46,982 nucleotides of DNA from Chitinophagaceae bacterium (lineage in GTDB: Bacteria > Bacteroidota > Bacteroidia > Chitinophagales > Chitinophagaceae), in assembly GCA_009885535.1 (NCBI GenBank), contig VFKL01000009.1, forward strand, positions 1 through 46,982, in the 5' to 3' direction. How positions within the stretch are numbered: the first letter of the stretch is position 1; every line of letters begins with the position of its first letter. Made by a program: the position numbers and the translations under genes. Below are positions 7,581 to 16,990 of the stretch, piece by piece. A model generated the notes under the pieces. The model was not told the DNA's origin. It searched no databases and was given only the letters and a program-made list of their open reading frames with translations.

Positions 7581-8861
7581 ATGAACATTTTAATCCTTGG
7601 ATCTGGTGGTAGAGAACACGCATTCGCATGGAAAATAAAACAAAGTACACTTTGCAATCAATTGTTTATTGCGCCCGGAAATGCAGGCACCATGCAATGT
7701 GGTACCAATTTAAATATTTCCGTTACTGATTTTGACGCCATAAAAAATGCAGTGATAGAAAATAAGATTTCTATGGTTTTAGTAGGTCCCGAAGATCCTT
7801 TGGTTAAAGGTATTTACGATTTTTTCGCTGAAGATGATACATTAAAACATGTACAAGTTATTGGACCAAGTAAAAAATCGGCTCAATTGGAAGGAAGTAA
7901 AGCTTTTGCAAAAACATTCATGCAAAAAAACAACATTCCAACTGCAGCTTATCAAGAGTTTAATAAAGATAATTATGCCGATGGAATTGAATACATCAAA
8001 CAACAAGCTTTACCCATTGTATTAAAAGCCGATGGTTTAGCAGCCGGAAAAGGCGTTTTAATTTGTCAAAATCATGAAGATGCTTTAGCAGAATTTGAGT
8101 TGATGATTCAGCAATCTAAATTTGGTGCAGCCAGCGAAAAAGTGGTGATAGAATCTTATTTGAATGGTATTGAAATTAGCGTGTTTGTGCTTACCGATGG
8201 CAACAATTATTTGATTTTACCCGAAGCAAAAGATTATAAAAGAATTGGCGAAGGCGACACAGGATTGAATACGGGCGGCATGGGCGCGGTTAGCCCTATT
8301 CCATTTTTTGATGCAGCATTGAAAGAAAAAATTATAAAACAAATTATCGAACCCACCATCAATGGATTTAAAAATGATGACATGATTTATCATGGATTTA
8401 TATTTTTAGGATTGATGATAGATAACGGAAACCCGTACATGATTGAATACAATTGCAGAATGGGCGATCCGGAAACCGAAGTGGTTATTCCAAGAATTAA
8501 ATCTGATTTTGTTGCTATTTTAAAAGCTGTTGGAGATGGTACACTTGGAAATATATCATTAGAAATTGATGAAAGAGCCACAGCCACAACGATCATGGTT
8601 AGTGGCGGTTATCCAGGCAATTATGAAACCGGAAAAAAAATATCCGGATTAACAGAGGATACCCATGAAAATGCCATCGTCTTTCATTCGGGAACAAAAA
8701 TGAATCATGAAGAAATCGTTACTAACGGAGGAAGGGTACTCGCTATTACGTCTTATGGAAACAGCATTCAAGCCGCAACCAAAAACGCACATCAACATTT
8801 GAATAAAATAACATTTGAAGGCGTGTATTTTAGAAAAGATATTGGTTACGAATTTGAATAA
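7581..8861 (+). CDS. purD: phosphoribosylamine-glycine ligase (GAR synthetase)
   Basis: At 426 residues this is the normal length. It catalyses the ATP-dependent joining of phosphoribosylamine and glycine in purine synthesis. It has the ATP-grasp architecture. The N domain begins with GSGGREHAFAWK (residues 7-18). GPEDPL lies near 73, the ATP-grasp lid has LKADGLAAGKGV near 150, and the glycine/ATP site has NTGGMGAVSP near 230. The metal-binding NCRMGDPETE lies at 291-300. No other pur genes are adjacent. A one-mismatch -7 element, TAATTTCG, lies at 7552-7559. Confidence 0.97.
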   Translation: MNILILGSGGREHAFAWKIKQSTLCNQLFIAPGNAGTMQCGTNLNISVTDFDAIKNAVIENKISMVLVGPEDPLVKGIYDFFAEDDTLKHVQVIGPSKKSAQLEGSKAFAKTFMQKNNIPTAAYQEFNKDNYADGIEYIKQQALPIVLKADGLAAGKGVLICQNHEDALAEFELMIQQSKFGAASEKVVIESYLNGIEISVFVLTDGNNYLILPEAKDYKRIGEGDTGLNTGGMGAVSPIPFFDAALKEKIIKQIIEPTINGFKNDDMIYHGFIFLGLMIDNGNPYMIEYNCRMGDPETEVVIPRIKSDFVAILKAVGDGTLGNISLEIDERATATTIMVSGGYPGNYETGKKISGLTEDTHENAIVFHSGTKMNHEEIVTNGGRVLAITSYGNSIQAATKNAHQHLNKITFEGVYFRKDIGYEFE

Positions 8862-9025
8862 AAAAACATAACTCTAATTAAAAAACTAACAACTTTAGCA
8901 ATGCAAAATCAATGTAAATAAATCATTGAAAATACTTTGAAAATAAATTGTTTGTCGTTGATTATTCCAATAAATTACATCAACTTTGTTTGAATACGAA
9001 TTTACAAGTTGTATTAATTTAAAAT

Positions 9026-10051
9026 ATGGGCATTTTCAATTTTTTTACACAGGAAATTGCGATTGATTTAGGAACCGCAAACACATTAATCATACACAAT
9101 GGTGAAGTAGTGGTAAACGAACCATCTATTGTGGCTTTAGATAGAAACAATCCCAAATTATTATTGGCTGTGGGCAAAAAAGCCCTGATGATGCATGAAA
9201 AAACGCATGAAAGCATCCGTACGGTTCGCCCGTTACGTGATGGTGTAATTGCCGATTTCAACGCTGCCGAATTAATGATTCGCGAATTGATTAAATTGGT
9301 TTATCCTAAAAAGCCATTGTTTGCTCCTAGCTGGAGAATGATGATTTGCATCCCAAGTAGTATTACCGAGGTTGAAAAAAGAGCGGTTAGAGATAGTGCC
9401 GAACAAGCAGGCGCAAAAGAAGTATATTTAATTCATGAGCCTATGGCTGCTGCTTTAGGTATTGGTATAGATGTAGAAGAACCCGTTGGAAATATGATTA
9501 TTGATATTGGTGGCGGAACAACTGGCATCACGGTTATTGCACTTGCAGGTATCGTTTGCGACCAAAGTATTCGTATTGCCGGAGATGAATTTACGGCTGA
9601 TATCATGGAGGCATTGCGTAGATATCATAGTTTACTGATTGGCGAACGTACCGCAGAACAAATCAAAATTCAAGTCGGTTCGGCAATGAAAGAATTAGAA
9701 AACCCTCCAGATGATATTCCTGTTAATGGAAGAGATTTGGTTACGGGAATTCCAAAACAAGTCATGGTGAGTTATCAGGAAGTAGCCGAAGCATTAGATA
9801 AAAGCATCTTCAAAATTGAAGAAGCGATTTTAAAAGCTTTAGAAACAACACCTCCCGAATTAGCAGCCGACATTTATAGAAGAGGTTTATACATTACAGG
9901 CGGTGGATCTTTACTTCGTGGTTTAGACAAACGCTTGCAAAATAAAATTAAGCTTCCCGTTCATATCGCCGACGATCCGTTGAAAAGTGTGGTAAGAGGT
10001 ACTGGAATTGCATTAAAAAATTATGATCGTTTCCCTTTTGTAATGAGATAA
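9026..10051 (+). CDS. mreB: rod-shape-determining actin homologue MreB
   Basis: The protein has 341 residues. It forms membrane-associated filaments that guide lateral wall synthesis. Seen are an N-terminal amphipathic start (MGIFNFFTQ), the phosphate-1 loop IDLGTANTLI near residue 13, the phosphate-2 loop IIDIGGGTTGITVI near 158, and the adenosine motif YITGGGSLLRG near 290. It is the first gene of the shape operon; the next gene begins 65 bases downstream. A possible promoter is TTG at 8958 with a CAACTTTG box 20 bases later (8981-8988). Confidence 0.97.
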   Translation: MGIFNFFTQEIAIDLGTANTLIIHNGEVVVNEPSIVALDRNNPKLLLAVGKKALMMHEKTHESIRTVRPLRDGVIADFNAAELMIRELIKLVYPKKPLFAPSWRMMICIPSSITEVEKRAVRDSAEQAGAKEVYLIHEPMAAALGIGIDVEEPVGNMIIDIGGGTTGITVIALAGIVCDQSIRIAGDEFTADIMEALRRYHSLLIGERTAEQIKIQVGSAMKELENPPDDIPVNGRDLVTGIPKQVMVSYQEVAEALDKSIFKIEEAILKALETTPPELAADIYRRGLYITGGGSLLRGLDKRLQNKIKLPVHIADDPLKSVVRGTGIALKNYDRFPFVMR

Positions 10052-10116
10052 CGCAACTTACCTTATCCGTTTTCTGCTAAATAAATGGTTACAATTTTAT
10101 AAAACAAATGTAGCAG

Positions 10117-10971
10117 TTGAGAAATATTTTCCTTTTCATTCGAACACATTTTAATTTATTGTTTTTCCTGTCTCTACAGGTAATTTCGATATATTTCATT
10201 GTTAATTACAGCAAATATCACCAAGCTGCTTTTGGAAGCATTACCAATAACTTCACCGGAAAAATAAATGCCAACTATAATAATGTTCAGCAGTACTTTC
10301 ACCTCAAACAAACCAACGACTCATTAATAAAAGCCAATGAGTTGCTGTATAATCAGCTTTCTTCAAATTTTGAACTCCCCGACACTGCGAAAAAATCAGT
10401 AACCGATACAGTAATGGTGGATTCTATTAAACAGTATAGAAAAATTAGGTACATTTCTGCCAAAGTGATTTCAAACTCTATCACACTGCAAAGCAATTAT
10501 TTGGTACTCAATAAAGGATTGAATGATGGCTTAAAAATAGGCATGGGCGTGGTTGACCCCAACAATGCTGTAGTAGGAATTATCACCGAAGTAAATGAAA
10601 AATATGCTGTAGTTATGAGCTTATTGCACAAAGACAGTCATATTAGTGGAAAGTTGGCAAAAGGCGAAGAAACAGGAACACTAAATTGGGATGGAGCGAT
10701 GGTAAATTATATTACGCTAACCGGCATTCCTAAAAGTGCAAAAATAACAAAAGGTGATTCCATCATTACGAGTGGATTTAGTACGGCCTTGCCAAAAGGA
10801 TTGAAAGTAGGTTATGTTGATGCGGTATTTAAAGAAACCAGCACCAATCTTTTTAGAATAAAATTTAAAACTGCCGCAAATTTTTATAATATTCAATATG
10901 TTTATGTGATTGAAAATGTAGATCAGGAAGGTGTGAAACAAATTTTGGACAAAATAAAAACACAGCCTTAA
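10117..10971 (+). CDS. mreC: rod-shape-determining protein MreC
   Basis: The product has 284 residues. It is a periplasmic scaffold anchored by one N-terminal membrane segment (about 10-30) that links MreB to the wall enzymes. A coiled-coil stretch follows (about 55-85), then the two beta-barrel domains, with the conserved VLNKGLNDGLKIGMGVV near 135-150 and GDSIITSG near 210. The start is TTG at 10117: the only nearby upstream ATG (10108) is followed at once by a stop, and MRNIFLFIR is the usual beginning of this family in Bacteroidota. Confidence 0.93.
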   Translation: MRNIFLFIRTHFNLLFFLSLQVISIYFIVNYSKYHQAAFGSITNNFTGKINANYNNVQQYFHLKQTNDSLIKANELLYNQLSSNFELPDTAKKSVTDTVMVDSIKQYRKIRYISAKVISNSITLQSNYLVLNKGLNDGLKIGMGVVDPNNAVVGIITEVNEKYAVVMSLLHKDSHISGKLAKGEETGTLNWDGAMVNYITLTGIPKSAKITKGDSIITSGFSTALPKGLKVGYVDAVFKETSTNLFRIKFKTAANFYNIQYVYVIENVDQEGVKQILDKIKTQP

Positions 10972-10980
10972 TAAAATGAT

Positions 10981-11514
10981 ATGAGTGTACTTGTAAAAAA
11001 TATTTTTAGGTTTATTTTTTTGATGCTTATTCAAGTTTTTGTTTTGGATAAAATACGCTTGCATCAAATGATTACGCCGTATATCTACATCATTTTTATG
11101 CTTTGGCTTCCGTTTAAAACCAATAGAACAGTATTATTAATACTTGGCTTTGTCTTAGGCTTTACATTAGATAGTTTTAGGCATCATCCAGGTTTTCATG
11201 CAGCAGCTTGTGTGTTGATGGCTTATGTAAGGCCATTTTTGATTAATTTATTAATCCCTCAGGAAGGTGCCGAAACCAATTACGAAGAGCCCTCTTTTAA
11301 AAGTATGGGCGGTATACTTCCTTATTTGATTTATGCTGGAACATTAATTTTTATGCATAATTTTTGGTTATTCTTACTTGAAGCTTGGCAATTTGCAGAT
11401 GGATTGTATTTTTTATTGAAAACATTGGCTTCTACCGCCATTTGTATTTTGATGGTTTTAATAACCGAACTCCTTTTTTCAAGGAATCAGAAATTTAAAA
11501 CAAATACAATTTAA
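10981..11514 (+). CDS. mreD: rod-shape-determining protein MreD
   Basis: The product is a 177-residue, strongly hydrophobic protein with about five or six membrane segments. Its place between mreC and the class B penicillin-binding protein fits MreD, a membrane partner of MreC in the elongasome. Sequence conservation in this family is low; the segment LGFVLGFTLDSF near 55-66 is characteristic. It starts 9 bases after mreC, consistent with one transcript. Confidence 0.88.
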   Translation: MSVLVKNIFRFIFLMLIQVFVLDKIRLHQMITPYIYIIFMLWLPFKTNRTVLLILGFVLGFTLDSFRHHPGFHAAACVLMAYVRPFLINLLIPQEGAETNYEEPSFKSMGGILPYLIYAGTLIFMHNFWLFLLEAWQFADGLYFLLKTLASTAICILMVLITELLFSRNQKFKTNTI

Positions 11515-11586
11515 AATCTGTTTTTAACACAACAACAAACGTATTTTTGTACCATCAGCATCGCCAAAAAATAAATTAATTTTAAA

Positions 11587-13704
11587 GTGCCTGTTTACAA
11601 CGAATCGAGAAAATACACCATACAGCTGATTTTTATTTCCCTTATTGTAATTATTATTTTACGATTATTTACGCTTCAAATTATATCCTCTAAGTATAAA
11701 GATTTGGCCGAAGATCAAGGCATGTTTAGAAAAGTAATTTATCCTGATCGTGGAATTGTTTTCGATCGTAAAAAAAATGCCATTTTACAAAATACCAATA
11801 TCTCCGATTTAATGGTAACGCCCAACAAATTAAAAGGTATTGATACTATGTCGCTTTGTGAAATTTTAGATATTGATACCGCACAATTCAGAAAAAAAAT
11901 TATTGAATTGATTATTAAAAATGGCAGGTCAAGGCCATCTGTTTTTGAGCCATTGTTGAGTGAAGAAAAAATGGCCAAATTGAATGAATCTATGTTTAAG
12001 TTTACGCCTGCATTTTATTTGCAAGATCGTTCGGTACGCACCTTTCCCTACAATGCAGCAGCTAACGTTTTGGGATATACGGCAGAAGTAGATACCAATT
12101 TTTTGAAAAAACATCCCGACGAAGGGTATGTAGCGGGTGATTATGCCGGCATGACGGGTATAGAACGTAGCTATGAAAAAGTATTGATGGGACAACGAGG
12201 TATTGAATATTGGAAGCGCGATAATAAAAATAGATTAACCGAGCGACTTGAAAAAGGAATTTACGATACCCTTGCAATTGCAGGTCAAAATTTATACACT
12301 TCGCTTGATATTGAACTGCAAGAATTGGGTGAAAAATTGATGCAAAATAAATTAGGTGCTATTGTAGCCATCGACCCAAAAACGGGCGGGATACTCGCCA
12401 TGGTAAGTGCACCAACTTATAATCCAAATTATCTTACTGGTAGCGAAAGAAGAAAAAGATTCTCCGAACTTTTTTTAAACCCAGCATTGCCATTATTAAA
12501 CAGATCCGTTAGTGCTACCTACTCGCCAGGCTCTACGTTTAAAACACTTCAGGCTTTAGTTGGTTTGCATGAAGGCGTCATAGAAACCGACACCCGTTTT
12601 TCTTGCTCAGGTGCTTTTTACGGATGTGGTGGTGCAAAACCCATGCGTTGCTTAGATGTGGGCACTTTCGACTTAAGAAATGCAATTACCATTTCGGACA
12701 ATACCTACTTTGCAAACGTGATGCAGCGTGTAATTAATAATCCAAAATTCCCTAATGTTGATAGTGCCCTCGCGCATTGGGATAATTATATGCATGGGTT
12801 TGGATTAGGTAGAAAATTAGGCGTAGATGTGCCTTCTGAAAAAACAGGTAACATTCCTACACCAGCTTACTACAATAAAGTTTATGGAAAAGGCAGATGG
12901 AATTTCTGCACGTTCCGCTCCATCAGTATCGGACAAGGAGAAGTAGACGTTACGCCACTGCAGGTTGCCAATGAAATGGCCTACATTGCCAATAAAGGTT
13001 GGTATTATACCCCACACGTGGTGGATTCTATGGATGGTGGCGATAAGTATAATTTACTTGGCAGATTCAAAAATAAAAATGTGCCTACCTATATTCCTGA
13101 TAGTATTTTTGAAGCGGTTCATGATGGGATGCAAGGTGTTGTTGACCGCGGAACAGGAGGAGGTGCTAAAGTAAAAGACATTGTAATTTGCGGAAAAACA
13201 GGTACAGTTGAAAATTATTTCAGGGGGGTGAAACAACAAAACCACTCATTTTTCTGCGGTTTTGCACCAAGAGATAATCCTAAAATCGCCATCATGTGTG
13301 TGGTAGAAAATAGCGGTCGATTTGGTGGAACTTATGCTGCACCCATTGTTGGGTTAATGATTGAAAAATATCTAAAAGATTCCATTACTGAAAAACCTCG
13401 AATAGATAGAGTAGAGCAACTAAGCAAATTAAATTTAATGCCGCCAAGAATCGCTGTTGAATTACGTAAACAAGATTCTATGCGACATTCCAAAGATTCC
13501 GCTTATTTGTTTGCAAAAGGGTATATCAAATTTATTAGAGACACCATCGGTATAGACGAAGATCAAATAGATAAAGACGAACTTGAAAAAGTAAAAAAAG
13601 ATAAACAAAATAAAAAAGACCCATCTAAAGATTCTATTTCTAAATCTGAGGCTGTATTGCCGAAAAATAAATCCCTTTCTGATACGAAAAAAAATAAGCG
13701 TTAA
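11587..13704 (+). CDS. mrdA: penicillin-binding protein 2 (elongasome transpeptidase)
   Basis: The product is a 705-residue class B PBP that cross-links peptidoglycan during cell elongation with RodA. It has an N-terminal membrane anchor (about 12-30), a dimerisation/pedestal domain (about 45-240) and a transpeptidase domain (about 250-620). The active-site motifs are complete: SxxK as S316-T-F-K319, SxN as S370-D-N372, and KTG at 537-539. A C-terminal tail of about 50 residues is unusually rich in lysine, aspartate and serine and is probably disordered. The start is GTG at 11587; no in-frame ATG precedes the membrane anchor. Confidence 0.95.
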   Translation: MPVYNESRKYTIQLIFISLIVIIILRLFTLQIISSKYKDLAEDQGMFRKVIYPDRGIVFDRKKNAILQNTNISDLMVTPNKLKGIDTMSLCEILDIDTAQFRKKIIELIIKNGRSRPSVFEPLLSEEKMAKLNESMFKFTPAFYLQDRSVRTFPYNAAANVLGYTAEVDTNFLKKHPDEGYVAGDYAGMTGIERSYEKVLMGQRGIEYWKRDNKNRLTERLEKGIYDTLAIAGQNLYTSLDIELQELGEKLMQNKLGAIVAIDPKTGGILAMVSAPTYNPNYLTGSERRKRFSELFLNPALPLLNRSVSATYSPGSTFKTLQALVGLHEGVIETDTRFSCSGAFYGCGGAKPMRCLDVGTFDLRNAITISDNTYFANVMQRVINNPKFPNVDSALAHWDNYMHGFGLGRKLGVDVPSEKTGNIPTPAYYNKVYGKGRWNFCTFRSISIGQGEVDVTPLQVANEMAYIANKGWYYTPHVVDSMDGGDKYNLLGRFKNKNVPTYIPDSIFEAVHDGMQGVVDRGTGGGAKVKDIVICGKTGTVENYFRGVKQQNHSFFCGFAPRDNPKIAIMCVVENSGRFGGTYAAPIVGLMIEKYLKDSITEKPRIDRVEQLSKLNLMPPRIAVELRKQDSMRHSKDSAYLFAKGYIKFIRDTIGIDEDQIDKDELEKVKKDKQNKKDPSKDSISKSEAVLPKNKSLSDTKKNKR

Positions 13705-13708
13705 TAAA

Positions 13709-15064
13709 ATGTATCAAAAAAAACAAATTATATCAAACGATAAAGATTGGATTACAATTTGGTTGTACGCCATCATTTCAATTATAGGGTTGATCTGTAT
13801 TTTTTCTGTTGAATTTCGATCTAATGATGATTTCTTTAAAAGTATAATTGGGTTTAATAAAAATTATAGTAAACAGTTTTTTTACTTGATTCTATGTTTT
13901 GTTTTTGCCACTTTTATTTTACTCATGGACAGTAAACTATTTACGGCCACACCCAATATTTTGTACGTTGTTGGAATACTTCTAATGATTTCAACTTTTA
14001 TATTTGGTAAAACAGTTAATGGCTCAAGAAGTTGGATTCCACTGGGTTTTATGAATTTACAACCTGTAGAAACCTGTAAAATATTTGTATCATTAGCTTT
14101 AGCAAAATATTTATCTCGCCCAGAAACAGATTTTACCAAAACCAAATCTCAACTCATTGCTTCTGGTATCTGTTTTCTCCCGATAATTTTTTCTTTGCTT
14201 CAAAATGAAACGGGTTTGGCACTGGTTTATTTTACTTTTTTACTCCCCATGTATCGCGAAGGTTTTCCGCCTATTTATTTAATTATGGGTGTTTCACTTG
14301 GCGTGCTTTTAATTCTTACACTTCTATTGCCAACACTACATTTATTAATTGGATTAACCATCGTAGCATTTTTTTGTTTCTATTTTTTACAGCGAAAAAT
14401 AAAAAGAAACCGATCTATTATAATGATCATTTTTATTGCTTGGGGAATCAGTGCTGCATTTGTGGGTTTGGCAGTGCCATTTATATTTAAACATGTATTT
14501 CAAAAATATCAGGCCGACCGTATTTTCAGTATGGTGGGAAGAGACAATCCATACGTAACAGCAAACACGGCAAATTTATTATCGCCCGAAATTCAAACTG
14601 CAAATAAAAAAATAAAAACAGACACTGAAAATTACAATGTAAAACAATCAAAAATTGCAATAGGTTCTGGCGGATTATTTGGAAAAGGATTTTTAAAGGG
14701 AACGCAAACACAAGGCGATTTTGTGCCAGAACAACATACCGATTTTATATTCACTTCTCTTGGCGAAAACTTCGGATTTGTGGGTTGTACAATCCTTATG
14801 CTGCTTTACCTAGCTTTACTGCTTCGTATCGTTTTTATTGCCGAACGACAACGAAGCACGTTTAGTAGAGTTTATGCTTATTCTGTAGCTGCAATCATTT
14901 TCTTTCATGTGGCTATTAATATTTGTATGACAATCGGATTGGCGCCAGTAATTGGTATCACCCTGCCTATGATGAGTTATGGTGGATCATCTTTAATTAC
15001 TTTTACAGTGCTTATATTTATTTTAGTAAAACTTGATTCTGATAGACAAATGGTTCTTCGTTAA
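13709..15064 (+). CDS. rodA: RodA, SEDS-family peptidoglycan polymerase
   Basis: The product is a 451-residue polytopic membrane protein of the FtsW/RodA/SpoVE family, which polymerises lipid II into glycan strands together with PBP2. Family motifs seen are GKTVNGSRSWIPLG near residues 92-108, LQPVE near 113, an extracellular loop with the VPEQHTDFIFTSLGENFGF motif near 340-358, and ITLPMMSYGGSSL near 415-428. At 451 residues it is longer than enterobacterial RodA because of an enlarged loop before the EQHTDF motif. It begins 4 bases after the mrdA stop. Confidence 0.95.
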   Translation: MYQKKQIISNDKDWITIWLYAIISIIGLICIFSVEFRSNDDFFKSIIGFNKNYSKQFFYLILCFVFATFILLMDSKLFTATPNILYVVGILLMISTFIFGKTVNGSRSWIPLGFMNLQPVETCKIFVSLALAKYLSRPETDFTKTKSQLIASGICFLPIIFSLLQNETGLALVYFTFLLPMYREGFPPIYLIMGVSLGVLLILTLLLPTLHLLIGLTIVAFFCFYFLQRKIKRNRSIIMIIFIAWGISAAFVGLAVPFIFKHVFQKYQADRIFSMVGRDNPYVTANTANLLSPEIQTANKKIKTDTENYNVKQSKIAIGSGGLFGKGFLKGTQTQGDFVPEQHTDFIFTSLGENFGFVGCTILMLLYLALLLRIVFIAERQRSTFSRVYAYSVAAIIFFHVAINICMTIGLAPVIGITLPMMSYGGSSLITFTVLIFILVKLDSDRQMVLR

Positions 15065-15139
15065 TTTTTGAAAAAATATTTTATCATTTATGCATAATTA
15101 GTTTTCAATGCATCAGTGGTAAAATCAAAATTTATTTTT

Positions 15140-16804
15140 ATGAAAAAAATACAAATCGTTTTTGCAATTTTAGTTTCTACAACTTGCTTTGCACAAAAAA
15201 AAGACACCATTTATGCAAATGCCAATTTGGTTAAAGCCACCGTTTATTATGGTTATGGCGCTGATTTAAACCACAACACAAAACCAAATTTAGTTAAAGG
15301 TTTACAAGAAGTTATCATCAACAATGTTGCACTCGTACCAGACATCAACACCCTTCAAATTTCTTGCCCCGAAAATATTACTATACTTTCATACAAACAC
15401 CGCATATACCAAAAGCCGCCTGTTATAAAACCGAATCCCAATGAATCAAAAGCATTAGACTCGATTAAAATTCTGGAAAAATCAGTTGTAGTTTTCAACA
15501 ACGATATCTCCATTAGCGAAGATGCCATTAAAAGATTAACCAACATTGTAGAAATTAATTTCATCGCCAAAGAAAAGAACAATATTCAAAGTGATGATTT
15601 AATAAAACTCGCCAATTTTTATACAGATAAAATTAGTGTCAACAAACAACGGGTTTTTTCTTTGACCTTAAAAAGAGATTCTTGCAATCAAAAAATTGAT
15701 GAAATCAGAAATCGATTAAATGAATTCTACACACAAATAGATGTATTAGATCCTCCGAAACAAGTTGGTCAAATCATTTTACAAGTCATGTCTGATCAAG
15801 CGGCGCCAACCAATATAGACTTTAATTATTTTACAGCAAGTGCAGGCTGGACGCCATCTTACGATCTTAGAATAAAATCAATAGACAATGCGTTTAAAAT
15901 TGTGTACAAAGGAATGGTGTTTCAAAGCACAGGTTTAAATTGGAACGGCGTTAAATTAAACCTTAGTACCAATAATCCAAATCAAGGAAATAATATTCCA
16001 GAATTAACCCCAACCTTTCTTCAATTATTCAACCCGATTGTAGCCTACAACAATGTGCAAATGAGATCAGTAAATGCAATGGCGGCACCTGTAATGCAGC
16101 AAGACGATGTAATGGTAAGTGGCTACGCTGATAAAAAAATGGTTAAAGATTTAAAAAAAGAAACCGTTGCTGATTATGTAACGCTTAAAGAAAGTCAGCT
16201 TAATACCAATTTTGAAATCAATTTGCCTTATGATATTCCTTGCGATGGCGTTGGATATAGCGTAAACATCAAAGAAGAAAATATCAATGTAACCTATCAA
16301 CACACAGCCGTTCCTAAATTGGATAATGATGCATTTTTGATGGCGAGATTGAGCAGCTGGGATAGTTTAAACTTAATGCCAGGAAGTGCGAATGTAATTA
16401 TGGATAATGTTTTTCTTGGAAAATCTTATATCGATCCAAATACCACTTTAGACACATTGAATTTTTCTTTGGGTAGAGATAAACGTATTTCGATTGATCG
16501 CAAGCAGATAAAGGATTATAAAGCACCAAAAAGAAATGACTTTAAAACGGAAGCATTTACTTACGAAATAACCATAAAAAACAACAAGAAACAATCTGTA
16601 GAAATGATGGTTAAAGATCAATATCCAATTAGTCAGGTAAAAGAAATAGAAGTGAGTTTAACCGATGGCGGCGACGCAGATGTAAATACAGAAACGGGCA
16701 TCATGAGTTGGATGGTAAAATTGAAGCCAGGAGAAAGTAAAAAATTAAGATTCAGTTATCAATTGAAATATCCAAAAGATAAAATCATACAGGAGTACAA
16801 ATAG
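15140..16804 (+). CDS. MuiA-family secreted protein (DUF4140/DUF4139)
   Basis: The product has 554 residues with a clear signal peptide (MKKIQIVFAILVSTTCFA, cleaved before QKKD). The N-terminal part (about 25-125) resembles DUF4140 and is followed by a helical stretch (about 130-215). The C-terminal half (about 225-550), starting near FTASAGWTPSYDLR, resembles DUF4139; proteins of this build are labelled mucoidy inhibitor MuiA family. The middle carries a SGYADKK stretch. A GTG at 15116 would extend the frame by 8 residues, but the ATG gives a proper signal peptide. Its molecular role is unknown. The inverted-repeat element begins 9 bases after the stop. Confidence 0.8.
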   Translation: MKKIQIVFAILVSTTCFAQKKDTIYANANLVKATVYYGYGADLNHNTKPNLVKGLQEVIINNVALVPDINTLQISCPENITILSYKHRIYQKPPVIKPNPNESKALDSIKILEKSVVVFNNDISISEDAIKRLTNIVEINFIAKEKNNIQSDDLIKLANFYTDKISVNKQRVFSLTLKRDSCNQKIDEIRNRLNEFYTQIDVLDPPKQVGQIILQVMSDQAAPTNIDFNYFTASAGWTPSYDLRIKSIDNAFKIVYKGMVFQSTGLNWNGVKLNLSTNNPNQGNNIPELTPTFLQLFNPIVAYNNVQMRSVNAMAAPVMQQDDVMVSGYADKKMVKDLKKETVADYVTLKESQLNTNFEINLPYDIPCDGVGYSVNIKEENINVTYQHTAVPKLDNDAFLMARLSSWDSLNLMPGSANVIMDNVFLGKSYIDPNTTLDTLNFSLGRDKRISIDRKQIKDYKAPKRNDFKTEAFTYEITIKNNKKQSVEMMVKDQYPISQVKEIEVSLTDGGDADVNTETGIMSWMVKLKPGESKKLRFSYQLKYPKDKIIQEYK

Positions 16805-16813
16805 ACATCAATA

Positions 16814-16990
16814 AACCAAGATTTTGCAGTTGTAATCTATTACAAGAAAAAAATGCTGCAAATACAAGCGTTTGCTTGACTTTTTGATCTTAACATATTT
16901 CAATATGCTCTCGACCAAAAAATCGGCTCAAACACTCGTCTTTATTGCCTTTTTACCTTTCATGACGATTCCAACTGAAAAATCTTGGTT
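16814..16990. mobile_element. 177-bp inverted-repeat element (MITE-like)
   Basis: The outer 19 bases form terminal inverted repeats: AACCAAGATTTTGCAGTTG at 16814-16832, and its inverted partner at 16972-16990 with one mismatch. No coding capacity is apparent. The right-hand 105 bp (16886-16990) recur inverted at 46878-46982 with 97 of 105 bases identical by eye, which shows the element is mobile or dispersed. Inside are small palindromes (CATATTTCAATATG; CAAGCGTTTGCTTG). It fills the gap between two convergent genes. It could be a non-autonomous transposon or an insertion sequence with an internal deletion. The transposase family cannot be told from here, and no clear target-site duplication is seen. 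Confidence 0.75.
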
